From the NCBI GenBank assembly GCA_017959005.1, contig JAGDBO010000022.1, forward strand, positions 1 through 64,000: a stretch of DNA of 64,000 nucleotides. Reading direction: 5' to 3'. Below, piece after piece: positions 37,966 to 48,133 of this stretch. The notes under the pieces are model-generated. The model did no database searches. It saw nothing but the letters and a program-made list of their open reading frames with translations, and was not told the DNA's origin. This DNA is from Bacteroidales bacterium (GTDB lineage: Bacteria > Bacteroidota > Bacteroidia > Bacteroidales > UBA932). The position numbers and the translations under genes were made by a program. The number at the start of each line of letters is the position of its first letter. The stretch's first letter is position 1.

Positions 37966-38619
37966 ATGAAAAGGATGATTGTAGCCCCTTCTATGCTTTC
38001 CGCAGATTTTGCCAATCTGGGAAAGGATATTGATCTGGTAAACCAAAACGGAGATATATTCCATCTGGATATTATGGACGGAGTATTTGTTCCTAATATC
38101 TCTTACGGAACCCCTGTTATTAAGGCTATTACAGCAAGGGCTACCATTCCGGTAGAGGCTCACCTTATGATTGTTGAACCGCAGAAATTTCTCAAAGATT
38201 ATAAAGAGATGGGAATTGGTTCAATAAGCGTTCACTACGAGGCCTGTACCCATTTGGACAGAGTGGTCAATCAGATTAAGGAACTGGGAATGAAGGCCGG
38301 AGTTGCAATAAATCCTCACACCAGCGTAAACCTTTTGGAAGATATTGTTAAGGTTTCAGATTACATATTGGTAATGAGCGTTAACCCGGGATTCGGCGGG
38401 CAGAAGTTCATCCCTTACACTACTCAGAAAATCAGAGACTTAAAGAAGATAATCCAGGACAACAATCCTAAATGTCTTATTGAAGTGGACGGCGGAGTGG
38501 GTCTTAACAATATTGAGGAGCTGGCACGTACCGGTGCAGATGTAGTTGTTGCCGGCAATGCGGTATTCTCTTCAAAGAATCCGGCAGAGACAATCAAAAA
38601 ACTCCAGGGCTTACTTTAA
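37966..38619 (+). CDS. rpe: Ribulose-phosphate 3-epimerase
   Basis: A TIM-barrel enzyme interconverting ribulose 5-phosphate and xylulose 5-phosphate. The 217 residues show APSMLSADFANLG, the metal-binding HLDIMDG with FVPN, VEAHLMI, VMSVNPGFGGQKF and VDGGV. It starts 11 nt after the LptD-like gene. Its last 9 nt overlap the end of psd on the other strand. Confidence 0.96.
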   Translation: MKRMIVAPSMLSADFANLGKDIDLVNQNGDIFHLDIMDGVFVPNISYGTPVIKAITARATIPVEAHLMIVEPQKFLKDYKEMGIGSISVHYEACTHLDRVVNQIKELGMKAGVAINPHTSVNLLEDIVKVSDYILVMSVNPGFGGQKFIPYTTQKIRDLKKIIQDNNPKCLIEVDGGVGLNNIEELARTGADVVVAGNAVFSSKNPAETIKKLQGLL

Positions 38620-39267
38620 ACGTGCTAAAACAGTCCGGCAGGCGGAAACTTTGTCCCCTACCTTCACAAGAACCTCAGAATCAAGCGGCAGGAAGATATC
38701 CACACGGCTTCCGAACTTTATGAATCCCAGCTGCTGACCGGCAGCTACAGTTTCTCCCTCTTTGGCATAGCAGACAATACGGCGGGCTATGTAGCCTGCA
38801 ATCTGACGGAATAGAACCTTTGCACCGTTCTCAGTTTCAACCACAACGGATGTCCTCTCGTTTTTAACGGAAGACTTTGGATGCCAGGCAACCAGGTAGT
38901 CTCCAGGATGATAATTATTGTAAACAATGCGTCCCGCCACGGGATAATAGTTCACGTGAACGTTGAACAGGCTCATAAAGACAGATACCTGAATAGCTTT
39001 GGAGTGCAGGTACTCATCTTCCTCCACCTCCTTTACTATCACCACCTTACCGTCTGCAGAGGAGAGAACCTCATTAGAAGAGCAGGATATAACCTTCCTC
39101 TTGGGATCTCTGAAAAAGTATGCAATGAATAAAAAGAGGATAACCACTAAGATTGAGAAAACTATAGGAAGTGGCCTCAATCCTACCAGTAGCAAGAGTG
39201 CGCAGATAACAGCCGCAAAGAAGAAAAATGTTATTAAAACTGATATGCGTCCCTCTTTGTGTATCAT
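38611..39267 (-). CDS. psd: Phosphatidylserine decarboxylase proenzyme
   Basis: Makes phosphatidylethanolamine from phosphatidylserine in the inner membrane. It is the short type (218 residues) with two hydrophobic helices (about 8-30 and 34-52). Self-cleavage is expected before S187 in FGSRVD, giving a pyruvoyl group; the histidine region FNVHVNYYP is intact. It lies 8 nt after cdsA, so two successive phospholipid enzymes are coexpressed. Confidence 0.93.
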   Translation of the reverse strand: MIHKEGRISVLITFFFFAAVICALLLLVGLRPLPIVFSILVVILFLFIAYFFRDPKRKVISCSSNEVLSSADGKVVIVKEVEEDEYLHSKAIQVSVFMSLFNVHVNYYPVAGRIVYNNYHPGDYLVAWHPKSSVKNERTSVVVETENGAKVLFRQIAGYIARRIVCYAKEGETVAAGQQLGFIKFGSRVDIFLPLDSEVLVKVGDKVSACRTVLARLK

Positions 39268-39275
39268 TGTAAATT

Positions 39276-40181
39276 TTAGAATACTAAGTAATTATAAAAG
39301 AGATAGAAGACCGCTGCGGCTGGGATGGCAAAGAGTGCGCTGTCAAATCTATCCAAAAGTCCTCCGTGGCCCGGCATAATGTTTCCGGAATCCTTTACCT
39401 CAAATCTTCTCTTGAGCTGGCTCTCCACCAAATCCCCCATCACTGCAAATATGCTCACAATCAGAGCGTAGAGAGTGCATGCCTTATAGCTTGCCTCCGG
39501 CAGCAGCAGATTAAAGTATCTTAAAAAAACCGCAGCAATCACTGAAAAGATGAGAGAGCCAATTACCCCCTCCCAGGATTTCTTAGGTGAAACGCTTGGC
39601 ATAAGTTTATGACCTCTGGCGCCTTGCCCGAATGCGGTTCCTATACAGTATGCTCCCACATCTCCCGCCCAGAGGAGAATCAGAAGTGAAGCAATCTTCC
39701 AACCGTTGTATCCGAAGAAGCCCACAACATTAAGAGTTGCAAAAGGCACGGCTACGTAAACCAGTGAAGACCAGGCGAATTCCAGTCCCCTATTCTCTTT
39801 GCTGAAGAGTCTCTCCAACGGAATCAAAAAGAGGCAGAGAACAAACAGAGCAACAAAGATCATTGCAGACTTGTAGTAAATTACAGAGTTTGGCAGTGTT
39901 TCAGAGACCTCTGAAGAACAAGTTTCCTGAGTTCCTCCCATTACCGAGAAAAGCAGAGCCGGTATCAAAAATATTGAGAGTGAGGCTGTTATTGAGAGCA
40001 GTTTCAAAAGCACCTTCCCCTTTCCTATTGTGAAATGGAGGTACTCATAAACCATGCAGCAAACTATAAATGAAAAAACTATGATGTATGGAAGCGGGTT
40101 ATGCTTCCAGAAAAAGAGGCAGGATATAAGTATCACGCAGAATACTATACCGCTAATCGTTCTCTTTATCAGTTCTTTCAT
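39276..40181 (-). CDS. cdsA: Phosphatidate cytidylyltransferase
   Basis: Makes CDP-diacylglycerol from phosphatidate and CTP. The 301-residue polytopic membrane protein (about eight hydrophobic segments) has the CdsA signature near the end, in SQLKRRFEVKDSGNIMPGHG followed by GLLDRFDS, and SPKKSWEG before it. Its start lies inside ftsH and overlaps it by 29 nt. Confidence 0.95.
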   Translation of the reverse strand: MKELIKRTISGIVFCVILISCLFFWKHNPLPYIIVFSFIVCCMVYEYLHFTIGKGKVLLKLLSITASLSIFLIPALLFSVMGGTQETCSSEVSETLPNSVIYYKSAMIFVALFVLCLFLIPLERLFSKENRGLEFAWSSLVYVAVPFATLNVVGFFGYNGWKIASLLILLWAGDVGAYCIGTAFGQGARGHKLMPSVSPKKSWEGVIGSLIFSVIAAVFLRYFNLLLPEASYKACTLYALIVSIFAVMGDLVESQLKRRFEVKDSGNIMPGHGGLLDRFDSALFAIPAAAVFYLFYNYLVF

Positions 40182-42111
40182 CTTGCTCTAACTTAACACG
40201 CGGGCCGTAGATTCTCTCAAGGTCTTCTGCAAAGATGACCTCCTTTTCCAGCAGCAGATTAGCCAACTCCTTAAAGCCCTCCATGTGGCTCTCAAGAACA
40301 TCCTTAGCCATCTGGTGAGCCTTATCTATCAGCGCTTTAGTCTCTGCATCTACAAGTTCCGCAGTCTTCTCGCTGAACGGCTTGGTAAGGTTGTAACCAT
40401 CCTCCTGGAAGTTGTAGTATGAGATGTTGCCCACCTTGTCACTCATTCCGTAGTAAGCAACCATTGCATATGCCATCTTAGTCAGACGCTCCAAATCATT
40501 GAGAGCACCGGAAGAGATCTTGTTGTTGATTATCTCCTCTGCAACTCTTCCTCCAATGAGTGAAGCCATCTCATCCATCATCTGCTCCTTGGTCATAATC
40601 TGCCTCTCCTCAGGCACATACCAGGCTGCACCCAGCGCCTTTCCTCTAGGAATGATTGTAACCTTAAGCAGAGGATTGGCATTTGGAAGGAACCAGCTTA
40701 CTGTTGCGTGACCGGCCTCATGGAATGCAATAGTGCGCTTCTCAGAAGGCGGAATAATCTTGCTCTTTCTCTCAAGACCGCCCACTATTCTGTCAATTGC
40801 ATCCAGGAAGTCCTGCTTGTCTACAGACTTCTTGTTATGACGTGCAGCAATCAAAGCCGCTTCATTGCAGACATTTGCAATATCTGCACCTGAGAAACCA
40901 GGAGTCTGTTTGGAGAGGAAATCAATATCCAAGTCCGGATCCAGTTTAAGTTTCTTAAGGTGAACTTTGAATATCTGCTCTCTGTCTTTAAGTTCCGGAA
41001 GATCAATGGTTATCTGACGGTCAAATCTTCCGGCACGCATAAGCGCCTTGTCCAAAATATCTGCACGGTTGGTTGCGGCCAGAATAATCACGCCGCTGTT
41101 TGTACCAAAACCATCCATCTCTGTAAGCAGCTGGTTAAGAGTATTTTCTCTCTCATCATTGGAGGAGAATCCCACATTCTTTCCTCTGGCTCTACCCACT
41201 GCGTCAATCTCATCTATAAAAACAATACAAGGAGCCTTCTCTTTAGCCTGTTTAAAGAGATCTCTAACTCTGGATGCACCCACGCCCACAAACATCTCCA
41301 CAAAGTCTGAACCGCTCATAGAGAAGAAAGGCACGTTTGCCTCGCCTGCTACAGCCTTGGCCAGCAGGGTTTTACCAGTACCAGGAGGGCCTATCAGAAG
41401 TGCTCCCTTAGGAATCTTACCGCCCAGACTGGTATACTTTGCAGGACTCTTTAAGAAGTCTACAATCTCCATTATCTCAACCTTGGCCTCCTCCAAACCA
41501 GCTACATCCTTGAATGTTACCTTCACCTTGCTGTTCTTGTCAAAGACTTTGGCCTGGCTCTTTCCAACATTGAAAATACCACCGCCGCCACCGGATCCCA
41601 TATTGGAGACTCCTCTGGAAAGACGGCTCATAAGATAGAAGAGCAGAATCAACATCAGAATTGGCCAAACCCAGCTCAGAATGTTGCTCCAGTAGTTAAC
41701 GGACTCCTCAAATTCATACTTGAACTTCTTATCTTCCGGAAGGGTCTCTCTGGCCTCGGAGAACTCCTTTTCCGCTTCAAATGAGGCTGGTACCACAAAG
41801 TAGAACTGTGGTGCAGACTTAGGCGTCTCACCTCCAAAACGGTTTTTATATTTCTCCTGAGACTCCTTCTTAAGCTTCACATAGCCCTTGTTCTCATTGG
41901 TTATAAAGGAGATTTTATCCACATCCCCAGCCGGAATCATACTCTCCTTAACCTCATACCACTCCGTCTTGAGTTGTTTGTTGGAGGAGCCTCCCGTAAA
42001 CCAAACATAACTGAGAATCAGAATCAAAGGCAGATAAATAATCCATACCATTGAGAATGGATTTTTCCTCTTCTGATTACCGCCCCTATTATTCAATCTA
42101 TTGTCTGCCAT
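40153..42111 (-). CDS. ftsH: ATP-dependent zinc metalloprotease FtsH
   Basis: A hexameric AAA+ membrane protease for unstable and misassembled proteins. Transmembrane segments lie at about 21-39 and 145-162 around a periplasmic domain. Walker A is GPPGTGKT at 241-248, Walker [10 protein letters not shown], and the second region of homology is GRFDRQI. The protease zinc motif is HEAGH at 464-468. Length 652. Four nt separate it from rsfS. Confidence 0.98.
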   Translation of the reverse strand: MADNRLNNRGGNQKRKNPFSMVWIIYLPLILILSYVWFTGGSSNKQLKTEWYEVKESMIPAGDVDKISFITNENKGYVKLKKESQEKYKNRFGGETPKSAPQFYFVVPASFEAEKEFSEARETLPEDKKFKYEFEESVNYWSNILSWVWPILMLILLFYLMSRLSRGVSNMGSGGGGGIFNVGKSQAKVFDKNSKVKVTFKDVAGLEEAKVEIMEIVDFLKSPAKYTSLGGKIPKGALLIGPPGTGKTLLAKAVAGEANVPFFSMSGSDFVEMFVGVGASRVRDLFKQAKEKAPCIVFIDEIDAVGRARGKNVGFSSNDERENTLNQLLTEMDGFGTNSGVIILAATNRADILDKALMRAGRFDRQITIDLPELKDREQIFKVHLKKLKLDPDLDIDFLSKQTPGFSGADIANVCNEAALIAARHNKKSVDKQDFLDAIDRIVGGLERKSKIIPPSEKRTIAFHEAGHATVSWFLPNANPLLKVTIIPRGKALGAAWYVPEERQIMTKEQMMDEMASLIGGRVAEEIINNKISSGALNDLERLTKMAYAMVAYYGMSDKVGNISYYNFQEDGYNLTKPFSEKTAELVDAETKALIDKAHQMAKDVLESHMEGFKELANLLLEKEVIFAEDLERIYGPRVKLEQDERTDKEND

Positions 42112-42115
42112 ATAT

Positions 42116-42595
42116 TTAGTCTTGGTATTCTTTCTTAGGACAGTCGCTCCACAACTCCTCCAGACGGTAGAAATTTCTGTACTCCGTTTGGAAAATGTGA
42201 ACTACAATATCCCCGTAATCCTGGATAATCCAGAAGCGATTCTCCTTACCCTGAGAGCGCACCACCTTCTTCTTGCACTTTACAATCATCTCATCCTCAA
42301 CATTATCCGCGATAGCTGAAACGTTAGGTGTAGAGTCTGCATTGCAAATCACAAAGAAATCACAGATGCTGCTTCCAACCTTTCTAAGATCCAGAGAGAC
42401 AACGTTCTGCCCCTTTTTGTCCAGTATAGCCTCTACTATCACATCCAACTCACCCGGCAACTTTGACGCAGCCTTCTTGGCAGCAGGCTTCTTTGCAACC
42501 GCCTTTTTCACACTTTTCTTTGCCGGAGCCTTAGCCGTCTTACTCTTTGCAGCAGGCTTGGTAACCGCTTTCTTAGATTTTTTCTCTTCTGTCAT
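42116..42595 (-). CDS. rsfS: Ribosomal silencing factor RsfS with basic N-terminal tail
   Basis: RsfS binds ribosomal protein L14 and blocks subunit joining in starvation. The conserved domain covers about 50-155 (SLDLRKVGSSICDFFVIC, GDIVVHIF, YRLEELW). Before it lies a 45-residue histone-like Lys/Ala/Pro tail (KPAAKSKTAKAPAKKSVKK), absent from E. coli RsfS, which could contact rRNA (inference). It heads rsfS-ftsH-cdsA-psd. Confidence 0.92.
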   Translation of the reverse strand: MTEEKKSKKAVTKPAAKSKTAKAPAKKSVKKAVAKKPAAKKAASKLPGELDVIVEAILDKKGQNVVSLDLRKVGSSICDFFVICNADSTPNVSAIADNVEDEMIVKCKKKVVRSQGKENRFWIIQDYGDIVVHIFQTEYRNFYRLEELWSDCPKKEYQD

Positions 42596-42606
42596 ATCTT
42601 AATTGT

Positions 42607-42614
42607 TAACTTTG
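42607..42614 (+). promoter_or_regulatory. -7 box for birA
   Basis: TAACTTTG matches TAnnTTTG 37 nt before the birA ATG. No -33 match is visible. Confidence 0.45.
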
Positions 42615-42617
42615 CTT

Positions 42618-42625
42618 CAAAGATA
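42618..42625 (-). promoter_or_regulatory. -7 box for rsfS-ftsH-cdsA-psd
   Basis: Minus-strand TATCTTTG matches TAnnTTTG 22 nt before rsfS. It lies face to face with the birA -7 box, only 3 nt apart, so the two polymerases cannot bind at once. Confidence 0.45.
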
Positions 42626-42651
42626 CATCAATTATTTTGCCAACCGACATT

Positions 42652-43425
42652 ATGGCACAAAAACTTAATATTACCTGGATGGATGTTACGGATTCCACCA
42701 ACAACAGGGCTCAGGATGGAATTCCCACGGCGGAGGATAAATCCGTCTGGGCAGCTCTCTTTCAAACCCAGGGGAGAGGCCAGAGAGGCAACACCTGGAA
42801 AGCCTCAAAGGGAGAGAACCTCACCTTTTCCATACTGCTCAAGCCGGACTTTATCTTTGCTCAGGATCAGTTCATTGTCTCCGCGATAGTTACCCTCGGT
42901 ATTCACAAGTACCTACAGAACAAAGGAATAGAGAGCCGCATCAAATGGCCTAATGATATCTACGCAGAGGAGAGGAAAATTTGCGGCATCCTCATTGAAA
43001 ACGGCATATCCGGAAACAACCTCTCCAGCAGCATCTGCGGCATTGGGCTCAATATCAACCAAAAAGAGTTTCCTAAGGATCTGCCTAACCCAACCTCCGT
43101 TATTTTGGAACTGGAACGCCTTGGAAGGCCTGTTGCAAAAATGGAACTAAAGAGTGAGCTGGAACTGCTACTCACAGATATCTTCTACTACTACGATAAG
43201 GCCAAAACCGAATTCCTTGCAAAGGGCAACTACAAAGCTCTTTACGATGAATACCATAAGAACCTCTACCGCCGCGGCGAGTTCCACCGTTACATAGAAA
43301 CGGCTTCCAACAAGGAAATCACAGCCAAAATCATAGGCCTGGACGAGTACGCCTGCCTAATCCTGGAATACCGGGATGGCACACGCAAAAGCTTTGCTTT
43401 TAAGGAAATAAGCTATATTATATAA
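42652..43425 (+). CDS. birA: Biotin--[acetyl-CoA-carboxylase] ligase
   Basis: Attaches biotin to carboxylase carrier domains. The 257-residue protein has the biotinyl-AMP site GRGQRGNTW at 41-49, then IKWPNDIY and a C-terminal SH3-like domain. It has no N-terminal helix-turn-helix, so it is not a repressor. An ATG with the family N-terminus (MAQKLNITWMD) is chosen over a TTG 15 nt upstream. Convergent with the next gene, one base apart. Confidence 0.94.
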   Translation: MAQKLNITWMDVTDSTNNRAQDGIPTAEDKSVWAALFQTQGRGQRGNTWKASKGENLTFSILLKPDFIFAQDQFIVSAIVTLGIHKYLQNKGIESRIKWPNDIYAEERKICGILIENGISGNNLSSSICGIGLNINQKEFPKDLPNPTSVILELERLGRPVAKMELKSELELLLTDIFYYYDKAKTEFLAKGNYKALYDEYHKNLYRRGEFHRYIETASNKEITAKIIGLDEYACLILEYRDGTRKSFAFKEISYII

Positions 43426-43426
43426 C

Positions 43427-45298
43427 TTACTTTCTGCGTCTTCTTAAGGTGCGGATAAGGAAGTAGAGCACTGCAATAAGGGCCACCGCTGCTACGCCCC
43501 AGATAACAAATGGAATGTAGCTAGGCTCAGCCTTGCCGGCAGGAACCGGATAGCTGTCCGGAAGATCCACTTTATCTCTCAAATAGAGCGCATAAGCGTA
43601 CCACTCGGCAATATCTGCATTATCCAAAAACCACCCCTCTGCATTGCCTCTGAGTGGACAACTCCTCTCAATATCCAGAATCTCCTTACCATCTTTGGTC
43701 TTAGGAGTGAGTGAGAGGAATCCGTGAGACTTCTTATCTACCAGTGAGATACAGTTAGCAGTGTAAAGATCCGTAACAACAGGATAGAGAGCGGAAGCCT
43801 CAACCTTCTTGCCGTGAACATAGACATCCTTAACTCTGAAGAGTTTAGGCATCACAGGGTTGTAGGTGTAGTTCATTCCGTAGAAGGTCATATAGGTATC
43901 CGGATTCTCCGGAGCGGCTGAAACGTTGTATTCGCAGATTGCCTTAAGTTCCTTACCTGTCAAATAGCAGAGAATTACAGGATATCCCGGGTTCTTTCTG
44001 GAGTCTCTTCCTAAAGAGAGAATATTGAACACGTCCTCATAAGTGACAGGACCCTGAGGAAGGTTTTGGCGTATAACTCCCTTAGGGACAATGGATACCA
44101 GACGTGAAGTATCCTTTGGAACCTCCTTGAGGAAGTATGCACAGTTGAAGATTGCCTTGGCAATATCGTAGGCCATTGGGTTAAAGCCGGTAGAATCAGT
44201 ATTCACTGAAAGTTGAGTCTTTACGGTATCCATCACCTCAAACGGAGATGAGTGATATCTCTTTTCAAACTGCTCTACAACCTTCATCTTGAGCATGTTT
44301 GCAAGGAAGAGAGCTCCTGCGTCCGGTGCAATATCCTCCGGAACCGCCTTTAACTCATAATCTTGCAGTGTTACTCCGTCTTTGGATTTGAAGAGATCTG
44401 CCTCACCAATTACAGTTCCGTTTGAACCGGCAGAGACAATCGGGACATTCCCCACCATATAAGGTTTAAAGAGAGCCTCGTGGTCATGACCGCTTATAAT
44501 AAGGTCAATATCAGGGCATTCGCGAGCCAGACGTGCATCCTCGCTCTTATCTCTCAGAGCAGCGCCGCTGTGAGAAAGGCAGATGATAATGTCCGGTTTC
44601 TGAGCCTTGATGGATGGGAGGAGTTTCTTTGCAACCTCAACAGGATCCTGGAATGACATCTTGCCTGCTACGTTGCTTACATTGTATGCATTGTTTCCCA
44701 AGAGACCGAAGACTGCAACTCTCAGATTGCCTTTATTGAAGATGAAGAATCTCTGGTGTCCTATGAATTTGAGGGCATTGGAAAAGTTCTTGTCATCTCC
44801 TCCGTCTATGTTTGCAGTTACGTTAACAGGGAAGACCATGCTCTTGCCTGTGGTAGGATTCTTGTCATTGCCCTGAATTCTTGAGTTATAGAGCATGTAA
44901 GAGAGAGATGTAAGACCAAGATCAAAGTCATGGTTTCCAAAGACAAAGGCGTCATAACCTGCGTATGCGAGCAAACGGTACTCGGTTGCATCTATCTCAT
45001 AGAAAGCAGAATAGATAGAACCCATAGCCATATCTCCTGCATCCAGAGTGATAACTTCATATCCGTTCTCAACGGCACTGTTCCTCTCCTTGTTTATGAA
45101 GGAGACCAGCCTGCCGTAACGGTCCGCACAGGAGTGAAGATCTCCTGTGAAGAGAACCTTCAAAGTGTTAACCTTGTGGTTGGTTTTGTTCGCCGGAGTT
45201 AAACGGTTATGGCCTACTGTAGATTGGGCATAGGCGTTACCGCAGAAAGCAACACATACAAGTGCTGCAATCACTAAGAGTATTCTGCTCTTTTTCAT
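43427..45298 (-). CDS. 5'-nucleotidase family protein, C-terminally anchored
   Basis: The 623-residue protein has a cleavable signal peptide (1-24, NAYAQ) and a metallophosphatase domain with FTGDLHS, LDAGDMAMGS, VFGNHDFD and SGHDHEA. A 5'-nucleotidase C-terminal domain follows. A transmembrane helix at about 597-618, then RTLRRRRK, anchors it to the inner membrane with its domains outside. It probably hydrolyses nucleotides or cyclic nucleotides in the periplasm. It is the last gene of the tig-clpP-clpX-pyrF unit (16 nt after pyrF). Unlike the nucleotidase at 12081 it is not a lipoprotein. Confidence 0.88.
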   Translation of the reverse strand: MKKSRILLVIAALVCVAFCGNAYAQSTVGHNRLTPANKTNHKVNTLKVLFTGDLHSCADRYGRLVSFINKERNSAVENGYEVITLDAGDMAMGSIYSAFYEIDATEYRLLAYAGYDAFVFGNHDFDLGLTSLSYMLYNSRIQGNDKNPTTGKSMVFPVNVTANIDGGDDKNFSNALKFIGHQRFFIFNKGNLRVAVFGLLGNNAYNVSNVAGKMSFQDPVEVAKKLLPSIKAQKPDIIICLSHSGAALRDKSEDARLARECPDIDLIISGHDHEALFKPYMVGNVPIVSAGSNGTVIGEADLFKSKDGVTLQDYELKAVPEDIAPDAGALFLANMLKMKVVEQFEKRYHSSPFEVMDTVKTQLSVNTDSTGFNPMAYDIAKAIFNCAYFLKEVPKDTSRLVSIVPKGVIRQNLPQGPVTYEDVFNILSLGRDSRKNPGYPVILCYLTGKELKAICEYNVSAAPENPDTYMTFYGMNYTYNPVMPKLFRVKDVYVHGKKVEASALYPVVTDLYTANCISLVDKKSHGFLSLTPKTKDGKEILDIERSCPLRGNAEGWFLDNADIAEWYAYALYLRDKVDLPDSYPVPAGKAEPSYIPFVIWGVAAVALIAVLYFLIRTLRRRRK

Positions 45299-45314
45299 AT
45301 GATTAAATGTTTAT

Positions 45315-46190
45315 TTACTTGTTTAGGAAAGGCTTCATCTGCTTGGCAATCTTGGCCGCCTCTGCAGCCGCAGCCTCTGCAAATTTCTCAGATGAATCCG
45401 CAAATATGATTCCCCTTGAGGAGTTTACCAAAAGACCACACTTGGAGTTCATTCCTGCGGTTGCAACATCCTCAACATTACCTCCTTGTACACCTACTCC
45501 GGGAACAAGGAAGAAACTCTCCGGAGAGAGAAGACGTATTCTGTTGAGCTGTCCCGGACGGGTTGCTCCAACAACGAACATAATACGCTCTTTGTTTCCC
45601 CACTTCTCCGCCTGGCGTATAACTCTCTCATATAAAGGAGTTACCACATCCTCCTCTTCTCCCATTGGAGTGTAGTGAGGAGAGGTCTCCAGAGTCTCAA
45701 AATCTTCTGCGGTAACGTTGGATGTAAGTGCAAGAACTATAACCCACTTACCCTCATACTCCAGGAAAGGATGCACTGCATCTCCTCCCATATAAGGAGA
45801 AACTGTTACTGCATCACAATCCATCCTCTTAAAGAAGGCCTTTGCATATTGACGGGCTGTGTTTCCAATATCTCCGCGCTTTGCATCTGCAATTATGAAG
45901 ATAGCTGGATAGTTTGCACGGATATACTCTACCGTTTTCTCCATCTGAGCAAATCCCTCGGCACCCAAAGCCTCGTAAAAGGCTGTGTTCAACTTAAATG
46001 CAACAGCATACTGAGCCGTAGCATCTATTATCCTCTTGTTAAAGAGAAAGAGGGCGGCACTCTCATCCAGCCCCTGTTTTTTCACCTCTTCTTTAATGCA
46101 GTATGGTATCTTCTCTATGTCAGTATCCAAACCTACACAGAGAAAACTTCCCTTCTTTTGAATCTCAGAGTATAATTGATCGTAAGTCAT
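45315..46190 (-). CDS. pyrF: Orotidine 5'-phosphate decarboxylase, type 2
   Basis: Last step of UMP synthesis. The 291-residue protein belongs to the longer type with the catalytic DAKRGDIGNT starting at 102 (K104) and FLCVGLDTD near the start; the phosphate-binding GATRPGQ follows later. It starts 2 nt after clpX. Confidence 0.95.
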   Translation of the reverse strand: MTYDQLYSEIQKKGSFLCVGLDTDIEKIPYCIKEEVKKQGLDESAALFLFNKRIIDATAQYAVAFKLNTAFYEALGAEGFAQMEKTVEYIRANYPAIFIIADAKRGDIGNTARQYAKAFFKRMDCDAVTVSPYMGGDAVHPFLEYEGKWVIVLALTSNVTAEDFETLETSPHYTPMGEEEDVVTPLYERVIRQAEKWGNKERIMFVVGATRPGQLNRIRLLSPESFFLVPGVGVQGGNVEDVATAGMNSKCGLLVNSSRGIIFADSSEKFAEAAAAEAAKIAKQMKPFLNK

Positions 46191-46192
46191 AA

Positions 46193-47461
46193 TCAGATTT
46201 TTAGAAACATACTGCCCGTAAGTGAGGATATTTTCTCCTCTGCATAAGGAAGCGTTATCTCAAACTCTTTCTTTGTCATTGACGGCGCAGCATACATTGC
46301 ATCCATCATAATAGCCTCACAGATAGAGCGTAAGCCTCTTGCTCCCAGGTTGTACTTTATTGCGGTGTCCACTATCAGGTCCAACACCTTATCATCTATC
46401 TTGAGTTCTATTCCGTCCATCTTGAATATCTCCCTGTACTGCTTGATAAGAGCGTTCTTAGGCTGAGTAAGAATGTTCATCAGAGCCTCTCTGTCCAGAG
46501 GGTGGAGATATGTTACAACAGGCAGTCTTCCAATGAGTTCCGGAATGAGTCCGTATGAACGTAAATCCTGCGGAGCAATGTACTTCAGAAGTTCCTTCTT
46601 ACCTACAACCTTCAGTCTCTCCTGAACTCCGTAGCCCACAACCTTGGTGTTGAGTCTCTGGGCAATCTTCTTTTCAATGCCCTCAAAGGCTCCGCCGCAG
46701 ATAAAGAGGATGTTGGTGGTATCCACCGCAATCATCTTCTGCTCAGGGTGTTTGCGGCCTCCCTGCGGAGGAACGTTCACAATGTTTCCCTCCAGGATTT
46801 TAAGCATAGCCTGCTGAACTCCCTCACCGGAAACATCACGTGTAATGGAAGGGTTGTCACTCTTACGGGCTATCTTGTCTATCTCATCTATAAAGACAAT
46901 ACCCATCTGAGCCTTCTCCACATCATAATCTGCATCTTGCAGAAGACGTGTAAGTATGCTCTCCACATCCTCTCCCACATAGCCTGCCTCCGTTAAGACG
47001 GTTGCATCCACAATGGCAAAAGGAAGATGGAGCATCTTGGCTATTGTTCTGGCAAGAAGGGTTTTACCGGTTCCGGTAGGACCTACCATCAGGACATTGG
47101 ACTTCTCAATATCCAGGTCGTTTTTCTCCTCCTGTTCCTTGTAAAGAATTCTTTTGTAATGGTTGTAAACGGCAACGCTCAGGAACTTCTTGGCCTCATC
47201 CTGCCCTATCACATACTGATTGAGGTATTTGTGTATCTCCTTAGGTGTTAGGAGTTTAAAATCCTCCTTAACCTTCTCTCCGTAGTTGCTTTTAACGGGA
47301 GATAGTTTCACCTCCTTCAAATACTCGTGAACCCTCTCAACACACTCGCTGCAGATGCATCCCAAATCTCCCCCAAGGAGAAGAGCTCCATCTTTCTCTC
47401 CCCTGGAGCAGAAGATACATCTTCTCTCCTTATCCTTTGGTCCTCCGTTCTTTACAGCCAT
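46193..47461 (-). CDS. clpX: ATP-dependent unfoldase ClpX
   Basis: Delivers substrates to ClpP. The zinc-binding domain uses C15, C18, C37 and C40. The AAA+ module has GPTGTGKT at 127-134, FIDEIDKIA and the sensor region [10 protein letters not shown]. The ClpP-contact loop reads VGY within KVVGYGVQ, in place of the usual IGF. Length 422. It follows clpP by 2 nt. Confidence 0.97.
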   Translation of the reverse strand: MAVKNGGPKDKERRCIFCSRGEKDGALLLGGDLGCICSECVERVHEYLKEVKLSPVKSNYGEKVKEDFKLLTPKEIHKYLNQYVIGQDEAKKFLSVAVYNHYKRILYKEQEEKNDLDIEKSNVLMVGPTGTGKTLLARTIAKMLHLPFAIVDATVLTEAGYVGEDVESILTRLLQDADYDVEKAQMGIVFIDEIDKIARKSDNPSITRDVSGEGVQQAMLKILEGNIVNVPPQGGRKHPEQKMIAVDTTNILFICGGAFEGIEKKIAQRLNTKVVGYGVQERLKVVGKKELLKYIAPQDLRSYGLIPELIGRLPVVTYLHPLDREALMNILTQPKNALIKQYREIFKMDGIELKIDDKVLDLIVDTAIKYNLGARGLRSICEAIMMDAMYAAPSMTKKEFEITLPYAEEKISSLTGSMFLKI

Positions 47462-47463
47462 CT

Positions 47464-48132
47464 CTATTTCTTCTGCTTGGAAAGAATCTCATCTATCATT
47501 CCGTACTCTTTAGCCTCAGCGGAAGTCATCCAGTAATCTCTGTCTGCATCCTTCTCAATCTGCTTGAGGCTCTTGCCGGTGTTCTGAGCAAGTGATTCGT
47601 AGAGTTCCTTCCTTGTCTTAATAATCTCCCTGGCTTCTATCTCAATATCAGATGCCTGGCCCTGAGTTCCACCCATTGGCTGGTGAATCATAATCCTTGA
47701 GTGAGGGAGCGCGCTGCGGCGGCCCTTGTATCCTGCTGCAAGCAGAACCGCTGCCATGGATGCTGCCATACCGGTGCAGATGGTGCAAACCTTAGGGTTT
47801 ACAAGATTCATGGTATCATAGATACCCCAACCTGCATAGACGTGACCTCCCGGAGAGTTGATATAGAGCTGAATATCAGCATTTGGATCTGCACTCTCCA
47901 GATAGAGCAACTGTGCCTGAATGATGTTGGCAACATCATCATTGATTGGTACACCAAGGAAGATGATTCTGTCCATCATAAGACGGGAGAATACATCCAT
48001 ACTGGCTACATTCAGCTGCCTCTCCTCTATAATTGTAGGATTGATATAAGCAGCTGTAAGTGAAGCGTATCCGCTTAACTTCAGTGACCCTATGTTTTTA
48101 TCCAGGGCGTACTTTTCAAAATCTTTAATCAT
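47464..48132 (-). CDS. clpP: ClpP protease proteolytic subunit
   Basis: A serine protease that forms tetradecamers with ClpX. Catalytic S125 is in GMAASM and H150 in RIMIHQPMGG; the aspartate lies in the DADRDYWM region. The 222 residues include an N-terminal stretch of about 30 beyond the E. coli mature form, which may be a propeptide or extra axial residues. It starts 1 nt after tig. Confidence 0.97.
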   Translation of the reverse strand: MIKDFEKYALDKNIGSLKLSGYASLTAAYINPTIIEERQLNVASMDVFSRLMMDRIIFLGVPINDDVANIIQAQLLYLESADPNADIQLYINSPGGHVYAGWGIYDTMNLVNPKVCTICTGMAASMAAVLLAAGYKGRRSALPHSRIMIHQPMGGTQGQASDIEIEAREIIKTRKELYESLAQNTGKSLKQIEKDADRDYWMTSAEAKEYGMIDEILSKQKK

Positions 48133-48133
48133 A

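Noticed and set aside
41915-41923. Perfect DnaA box TTATCCACA
   Set aside because: A single copy within the ftsH coding sequence, as expected by chance.
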